DNA of 64,000 bases from JAEULH01 sp963746275. GTDB taxonomy: Bacteria > Pseudomonadota > Alphaproteobacteria > Rhodospirillales > Defluviicoccaceae. The stretch lies in assembly GCA_963746275.1 (NCBI GenBank), contig CAVVAX010000012.1, forward strand, positions 23,714 through 87,713, written 5' to 3'. The notes beneath the pieces were generated by a model. That model was not told where the DNA came from. It searched no databases and saw nothing but the letters and a program-made list of their open reading frames with translations. Shown here in pieces: positions 56,574 through 64,000 of this stretch (its first letter is position 1; each line of letters begins with the position of its first letter). The translations under genes and the position numbers were made by a program.

Positions 56574-56625
56574 CCAAACACGGCAAGTCTCCGTCCTTGT
56601 CTAGACATTACCCCAAACACGGCAA
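56574..56625. repeat. 13-bp direct repeat upstream of the HNH gene
   Basis: CCAAACACGGCAA occurs at 56574-56586 and again at 56613-56625, 39 bp apart, both in the same orientation, just upstream of the phage packaging cassette. It could be a protein-binding site (cos/pac-like or operator) or a chance repeat. I did not find a third copy at the far end near 54050. Confidence 0.35.
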
Positions 56626-56763
56626 AAGTTCTACCGGTTAGCGCTTGGGCGCTGCGGGGTGCCTCGGGGGACGGGATCGGATAGAAGGGGAGCGGGAGAG
56701 CCACGGCCGGTACAAGCTGATCGGCGCATGGCACCCTGGCACCGAGGCGCCGCGGGCGGCAGT

Positions 56764-57169
56764 TCAGCGGGACTTTGGCGCCAGGAAGGACCGTATGCCG
56801 ATGAAGGCAAGCGTCAGCCAGCCTGCGATCAAGAGGATGCCGCCCGCTGGCGCAGCGCCCGGAGCAATGAGGACGCCCGTGATCCCCAAGGCATACAAGG
56901 TTGCCCGAGAATAGGATGATGCCCAAGGAGAACGCGGCGGCCGCAGCGCCGGCAGCAGAGGCACCTCGAACATCCAGCAGCTCCGCCAGGCACGCCAATC
57001 CGCCCAGCGCCAGTGCATGGGCAAGCTGATAGTCGGCTGCTATGGCAACGATCTCGCGCGGGTAGCCGTCGTCCAGACCATGCCGGCCATAGGCCCCAGC
57101 GGCAACGGCGATCGCCCCATTTATGCCAGCCAGGACGACGCACACCGATGCGAGGCGACTGTTCAGCAA
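56764..57169 (-). CDS. DUF423 membrane protein (one frameshift)
   Basis: Likely start TTG 57169: LLNSRLASVCVVLAGINGAI, VAAGAYGRHGL. Then YQLAHALALGGLACLAELLD and FSLGIILFSGNL, followed by a break near 56896, after which ALGITGVLIAPGAAPAGGIL and LIAGWLTLAFIGIRSFLAPK complete a DUF423 protein (about 134 residues, four spans). One extra base at the break explains the shift. Function is unknown. The frame is open to 57232 but that part overlaps the neighbouring DUF1178 gene. Confidence 0.8.
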
Positions 57170-57185
57170 GGGGGGAGCCGTAGGA

Positions 57186-57428
57186 TCAACTGCGAGCCGG
57201 CGACTGACAGGCTCCCCAGCCACAAGCGGCACGGCCGCAAGGAGACTCGGCGACGCTCGCCGACGCCCTGTTGATCCGAGGCGCAGTCATCGCCTTTAAC
57301 ACAACGGTATCGCCGCAGCGGGGGCATGCCAGCACTGTCGCGGCTACCTTGTCTTCATACTCCGCCGAGTTGGCGAACCATTCCTCGAAGAAGTGGCCGT
57401 TAGTGCACCGCAAATCATAGACGATCAT
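57186..57428 (-). CDS. Short DUF1178-like zinc-ribbon protein
   Basis: An 80-residue protein: MIVYDLRCTNGHFFEEWFAN, VLACPRCGDTVVLKAMTAPR. This is the N-terminal half of DUF1178 (compare the complete copy at 32074-32514), with a two-Cys pair each side of the zinc ribbon. The usual C-terminal half ('EEARxIHxGE...GIYG') is replaced by a short Cys-rich tail (SPCGRAACGWGACQSPARS). It may be a truncated paralogue or a distinct FmdB-like regulatory protein family member. It lies between gltD and the DUF423 gene. Confidence 0.75.
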   Translation of the reverse strand: MIVYDLRCTNGHFFEEWFANSAEYEDKVAATVLACPRCGDTVVLKAMTAPRINRASASVAESPCGRAACGWGACQSPARS

Positions 57429-57472
57429 CGGCAGCAAAGCCCTGTTCCGATATCTTGATGTTGCTCGCGCTG

Positions 57473-58926
57473 TCAGCGCGGCAGGTCCGAGTACCCCATG
57501 AGCATTTCGTCAACCGAGCGGGCGCACTGCCGACCTTCCCGGATCGCCCAGACCACGAGCGACTGCCCGCGGCGCATGTCCCCGCACGTGAATACCGTGG
57601 GCACGTTCGTCCGATACGAGTCGGATCCGGCATCCGTATCCGCCTTGACGTTTCCTCGCGCATCGAGGTCCACGCCAAGCTCGCGAAGAACGCCGTCATG
57701 GAGAGGATGAACAAAGCCCATTGCGAGCAGAATCAGGTCGGTCTCGATGCAAAATTCGGTGCCTTCGCGCTGATGTAGCTTCCAACTACCGTCAGCCCCC
57801 TGCTCCCAGTCGACCCGGACAAGCTCCAGCGCCTCAACGCGGCCATTCCCATGAACAGCCTTCGTTGAGACAGCCCAGTCGCGCTCACAGCCTTCCTCGT
57901 GAGAGGTTGAGGTCCGTAGCTTGAGCGGCCAGTCCGGCCACGTCAGGGACTTGTCCTCCTTCTCCGGTGGCCGCGGCAGTATTTCGAGCTGCGTAACGGA
58001 CGCCGCGCCCTGGCGCACGGACGTGCCAACGCAGTCCGAACCGGTATCACCGCCGCCGATGACCACAACCTTGCGGCCTGCCGCGAGGATGGTCCGGCTC
58101 GGGTCGACCGAGCGACCGGCCGACCCGCGCGTTCTGCTGAGAGAGGAAATCCATCGCAAAATGAACGCCAGGCAACTCGCGGCCAGGAACGGGCAGGTCC
58201 CGCGGGTGCTCGGCGCCACCGGCAAAGTACGACCGCATCGAACTCCGCCAGCAACTGACCCGCAGGAATGCCTGCGCCGACGTGGCTGTTGGGCCTGAAC
58301 TCCACGCCTTCCGCCTGCATCTGCGCCATGCGCCGGTCGATAAGATGCTTTTCCATCTTGAAGTCTGGGATGCCGTAGCGAAGGAGGCCGCCGATGCGAT
58401 CCTGCTTCTCGAACACGACAACCCAATGCCCAGCCCGCGCCAGTTGCTGCGCACAGGCCAGACCGGCTGGCCCCGATCCAACCACGGCGATCCTCTTCCC
58501 GGTTCGCCGCATGGGGATCTGGGGCAGGACCCAGCCGTTCTCCCAGCCCTTGTCGATGATCGCGCACTCGATGGTCTTTATGGTCACCGGCTGGTCGAAG
58601 ATGTTCAGCGTGCATGCTGCCTCGCAGGGCGCAGGGCAGATCCTACCAGTGAACTCCGGGAAGTTGTTGGTCGAATGGAGCACATCCAAGGCCTCGCGCC
58701 AATCGCCCTGATAAACAAGATCGTTCCAATCCGGAATGATGTTATTTACCGGACATCCCTGATGGCAGTAGGGGATACCGCAGTCCATGCAGCGGGCACC
58801 TTGCCTGGATAGCTCAGCCTCGTCCATCGGCACGACGAACTCGTTCCAGTGCCGCACGCGCGTGCTGATTGGCTCGTAGGACCGATCCCGCCTGGCGATC
58901 TCCTTGAAGCCGGTAGGCTTACCCAT
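57473..58926 (-). CDS. gltD: Glutamate synthase small subunit GltD (two frameshifts)
   Basis: N-terminal cysteine clusters (RCMDCGIPYCHQGCPVNNII; GRICPAPCEAACTLNI) hold [4Fe-4S] centres. The FAD site is RIAVVGSGPAGLACAQQLAR and the NADPH site KVVVIGGGDTGSDCVGTSVR. The C-terminus has VFTCGDMRRGQSLVVWAIRE. The frame shifts near 58225 (an AAA run in place of AA, restoring AVVLAGGAEHPRDLPVPG) and near 58118 (FAMDFLSQQNARV | GRSVDPSRTILAAG). ATG 58926 is 1 bp after the gltB stop. GltD passes NADPH electrons to GltB for glutamate formation. Loss of both frames in so basic a gene suggests sequence error. Confidence 0.93.
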
Positions 58927-58927
58927 T

Positions 58928-63587
<4,660 letters not shown>

Positions 63588-63802
63588 CCCAATTCTAGAT
63601 CGCCCTTTCGTTCCGAAACGCCTATAAGACCCGATATCGTCGTTCTGGCGACGCAAAGTTGTTTTCGGCGGGCTTAGCCCGGTTCTCCGATCCGCGCCCT
63701 GGTCCTGAAGGCGAAACAATGTTGCCGTTTCGACGCATTCTGGGACACAAAACCACGCTCGCGCCCGGCTGAGTGTGGGGCCGCCGCGGGCAGATTACAA
63801 GC

Positions 63803-64000
63803 TCACGGCCGGCTGGCAACGTTTTCTTTGCGTGGGACGCGCGTCCAGTTTCTTGCTACGTGGATGCCACGTTCGTTCATGTGCCACCCGGGCAACTGCG
63901 CACTCGCGCGCATCGGCGCCACCCATTCGTCGAAAAATTGGGCATGCTTAAACTCCGGCGCTACCGGCGATATCATCGTCGCAGGCTGCGGGGGAAGTAC
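63803..64000 (-). CDS. C-terminal end of an unidentified gene
   Basis: The last 198 bases give an open minus-strand frame of 65 codons ending in TGA at 63803. It includes PEFKHAQFFDEWVAPMRASA and LPGWHMNERGIHVARNWTRV. The composition is protein-like (Trp, His, Arg, aromatic) and unlike the shadow frames, so it may be the tail of a gene extending beyond the window. I recognise no family. Confidence 0.35.
   Translation of the reverse strand, partial: VLPPQPATMISPVAPEFKHAQFFDEWVAPMRASAQLPGWHMNERGIHVARNWTRVPRKENVASRP

Overview
This window is GC-rich chromosomal DNA from an alphaproteobacterium. The best guess is a Rhodospirillales-type bacterium (Azospirillum-like in broad terms). The grounds are the flagellar gene order (fliL, fliM, a DUF6468-type gene, motE, then MotB-like genes), the hisB-DUF2628-hisHAFE-HIT operon, hslVU, the grx-nitrilase-DUF1178 block, and a phasin. 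Lineage is inferred from gene content alone. Coding density is high and adjacent genes often overlap by 4 bp (ATGA, GTGA or TTGA). At least eleven conserved genes, including polA, gltB, gltD, rlmE and fliL, are interrupted by what look like single-base indels. This suggests residual assembly or sequencing errors more than real gene loss.

Layout. 1-5.6 kb: the 5' part of an NDP-forming acyl-CoA synthetase, a GAF-PAS adenylate cyclase, a DUF2934 protein, a NUDIX hydrolase and a small conserved-looking ORF. 5.6-12.1 kb: the most interesting block. A response regulator with PAS-PAS-GGDEF-EAL domains, an RpfF-like diffusible-signal-factor (DSF) synthase and an RpfC-like hybrid sensor kinase together form a candidate DSF quorum-sensing module; the output protein is a GGDEF protein with a degenerate EAL domain instead of the HD-GYP protein RpfG. 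12.2-16.8 kb: two secreted fasciclin proteins, radC with an extra N-terminal domain, a thermonuclease and a glycosyltransferase. 17-18.8 kb: a YdjC-type deacetylase, tRNA-Gln(CTG) and rlmE.

18.9-31.8 kb: flagellar genes. A fliO-fliP unit and a DM13 protein run rightward. A leftward operon carries fliL, fliM, DUF6468, motE, two MotB-like modules read as one frame, and a large TPR protein. A rightward flgF-flgG-flgA-flgH operon starts behind a good sigma-54 promoter match. 31.8-41.3 kb: a REP-like repeat with a 22-bp tandem duplication, DUF1178, nitrilase, grxC, polA, a zinc-finger protein, an ABC ATPase, a lipase-like lipoprotein, a degenerate nuclease homologue and trkH.

41.4-45.3 kb: the leftward histidine operon with a HIT protein. 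45.4-50.5 kb: an antitoxin with a decayed VapC toxin, hslVU, a small membrane protein, a phasin, and a stretch of gene debris including a FixJ-type regulator pseudogene. 50.5-54 kb: an HD-domain nucleotidase, a DUF2914 protein, a PAS protein, and queD/queE of the preQ0 pathway. 54.1-56.5 kb: an orphan phage packaging cassette (HNH-terS-terL) without other phage genes. 56.7-63.6 kb: DUF423, a second DUF1178 paralogue and the gltBD glutamate synthase operon. The right edge holds the C-terminal end of an unidentified gene.
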